Program-made: the position numbers and the translations under genes
Assembly (NCBI RefSeq): GCF_003231305.1
Contig: NZ_QKVM01000017.1
Coordinates: 39,971 to 103,970 of the forward strand
Source of the DNA: Pseudomonas sichuanensis
GTDB lineage: Bacteria > Pseudomonadota > Gammaproteobacteria > Pseudomonadales > Pseudomonadaceae
Length of the DNA stretch: 64,000 bases
Direction: 5' to 3'
Shown here: positions 62,851 through 64,000 of the stretch, piece after piece
Layout of the letters: every line of letters begins with the position of its first letter
Numbering within the stretch: position 1 is the stretch's first letter
Notes under the pieces: model-generated
Told to the model about the DNA's origin: nothing
The model's input: only the letters and a program-made list of their open reading frames with translations
Databases searched by the model: none

Positions 62851-63310
62851 CGCTGGCGAATCCTTACGCTGGGCGGCTGTTCAAAGGCGGCCAATCCTAC
62901 AGCGATTGGTGAATGATGGCCATGGGCCGCCTTTTGCAGGTATTTGCCCTCCATAAACAGCGTCTGGCGCTGCCCAGCCGGCGCAGCAAGGTGTTCGAGC
63001 TGGATCAGCGTGGACTGCCGACGACGTTGTGAAGAATTGCTCGGCGCGCCGATCATTCAGTGATCACAGAGCGTTTATGCTCGCCAGAGGCGTGTAGCCG
63101 TTTTGCCACACCCTTTCAAGAATTCTCCCTCCTGCGCGCGAGACACCTTCTGACTTCTTCCTGAATACCGCCTCGGTATGGTTTCCCTCCTGCATTTTCA
63201 GGTCGCCCGACCGAGGCCATTGCACTGCACCGCCCCCTTGTGGGAGCGGGCTTGCCCCGCGATGCGTAGCCATCAGGCGACCTCCTTTCCAGCAAGGAGC
63301 GCCGAACCAA
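62851..63310. other. Intergenic region before the Rhs-like gene
   Basis: About 460 bases with one REP element (63239-63262) and no supported gene; probably holds the promoters of the divergent DUF262 operon and the Rhs-like gene. Confidence 0.45.
63239..63262. repeat. Single REP element
   Basis: TGTGGGAGCGGGCTTGCCCC, followed by GCGA, is a P. putida REP half in the gap upstream of the Rhs-like gene. Confidence 0.7.
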
Positions 63311-64000
63311 ATGGCAACCATCCCCGACAAGGCCAGCCCTTCAGGCAAGGGCACCTCGCAGGTAGCGATCACACCACTCGCCGAGATCCAGGCCCAGGAC
63401 GTCGGCCATGGCGCCGCCGTGTTCGACGCCTGGCTGCGGGAAGTCAGTGCCGGCCATGCCACCCTCGAGCGCCTCAAGGCCGTCGCCGGCAATGTGCCGG
63501 TGGCGGGCAACAGCATCGCCCTGATCGAAGCGCTGGGCGCTATCGCTACCCTGGCCCGTAGCAAGGTGCCCGACCCGCTCGACTGCGCCACCTTTGCCCT
63601 CAACCTGATCGGCCTGGTCACCTCGCCCGCCGGTGAAGCGCCGGCGCGCATGAGCTTGCGGCCGATGCTGTTGTTCGTGCGCCAGGAGGGTAAGCAGGTG
63701 CTCGACGATGCCTCGGTCGAACTGTTGGCCGGCCACCTCAATGCCGATATCGTCGGCAGCCTTGATAATTTCGTCAGCCAGGCCGCAGGCAAGCTCAAGG
63801 GCATCCTGGCCGAGGCCGCCACGCTCGGTGAGCGGATCATTCTCGATATTGCCAGTGGCCTGTCCGCCCTGGCCGAAGGCGCCGGCCCAAGAAACGCCCG
63901 CCCGGCATCCGCCACGAGCAGCGCGCTGATGCACAACCCGCTGGCCACGCTCGACAACTACCTCGCCGGTGCCTTCAGCGCCTACAAGCACGCTGGCAAA
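63311..64000 (+). CDS. Probable Rhs-type protein, N-terminal part (runs off window)
   Basis: 230 codons from the ATG at 63311 (AAGGAG ten bases upstream), with no stop before the window end. The helical N-terminus (ALGAIATLARSKVPDPLDCA, ALNLIGLVTSPAGEAPARMS, LNADIVGSLDNFVSQAAGKL) resembles the leading region of Pseudomonas Rhs proteins that are type VI secretion effectors, but the PAAR and Rhs domains would lie outside. The toxin tail and immunity gene are not visible. Confidence 0.6.
   Translation, partial: MATIPDKASPSGKGTSQVAITPLAEIQAQDVGHGAAVFDAWLREVSAGHATLERLKAVAGNVPVAGNSIALIEALGAIATLARSKVPDPLDCATFALNLIGLVTSPAGEAPARMSLRPMLLFVRQEGKQVLDDASVELLAGHLNADIVGSLDNFVSQAAGKLKGILAEAATLGERIILDIASGLSALAEGAGPRNARPASATSSALMHNPLATLDNYLAGAFSAYKHAGK

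Overview
The window is a GC-rich chromosomal segment of a Pseudomonas, most likely of the P. putida group. The clues are the malate dehydrogenase, the CynR-CynT-CynS cluster, the DUF2790 and DUF2986 small proteins, P. putida-style REP hairpins (GTGGGAGCGGGCTT type), three FecI-FecR-TonB receptor modules and many LysR regulators. No rRNA, tRNA, CRISPR array, prophage or insertion sequence was recognised.

Layout. 1-6.8 kb: the start of an FAD oxidoreductase with a divergent LysR gene, a LysE exporter, then a minus-strand mesX-mesD-flavin reductase-metR operon (folate- and cobalamin-independent methionine synthesis) with a MetR box upstream, and malate dehydrogenase. 6.8-12.8 kb: TerB-like, small membrane, GNAT and secreted proteins, then a luciferase-like monooxygenase/GST pair with a LysR gene. 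12.8-17 kb: the first Fur-box-linked FecI-FecR-TonB receptor module. 17-21.1 kb: a tandem-duplicated Asp/Glu racemase, a dicarboxylate/amino acid symporter and a LysR gene. 21.2-23.5 kb: a cupin, an aminoglycoside-phosphotransferase-like kinase, and a small DUF6124/DUF3077-like gene behind a highly structured leader that could mask its ribosome binding site; REP elements follow. 23.5-27.5 kb: the second iron-uptake module, on the minus strand.

27.5-32.8 kb: a LysR gene diverges from a betaine-type ABC transporter and a histidine-ammonia-lyase homologue that has lost the MIO-forming tripeptide. I read this as uptake and trimethylamine-eliminating breakdown of a trimethylated histidine such as ergothioneine. 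32.9-36.4 kb: GNAT, ACT and cupin genes and a REP composite. 35.5-39.3 kb: cynR, carbonic anhydrase, cyanase, a DUF2790 protein and an unusual amidohydrolase. 39.4-46.6 kb: MerR/epimerase, lipoprotein, a 43-residue YHYH-type secreted peptide, LysR/quinone oxidoreductase and unknown secreted and membrane proteins. 46.7-52 kb: an Old Yellow Enzyme, a MerR regulator and an acetoacetate-decarboxylase-like gene, apparently under MerR-type promoters, then LysR and SDR genes. 52-56 kb: the third iron module. 56-59.4 kb: PAS-GGDEF, a molybdate-binding Mop protein and 8-oxoguanine deaminase. 59.5-64 kb: a two-gene DUF262 (GmrSD-like) probable defence operon and the start of an Rhs-type protein that runs off the window.

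The strongest candidates for new biology are the MIO-less lyase/betaine transporter operon, the MesX-MesD-flavin reductase operon, the pseudoknot-like leader at 22.5-22.76 kb, the DUF262 pair, and the racemase with one degenerate half.
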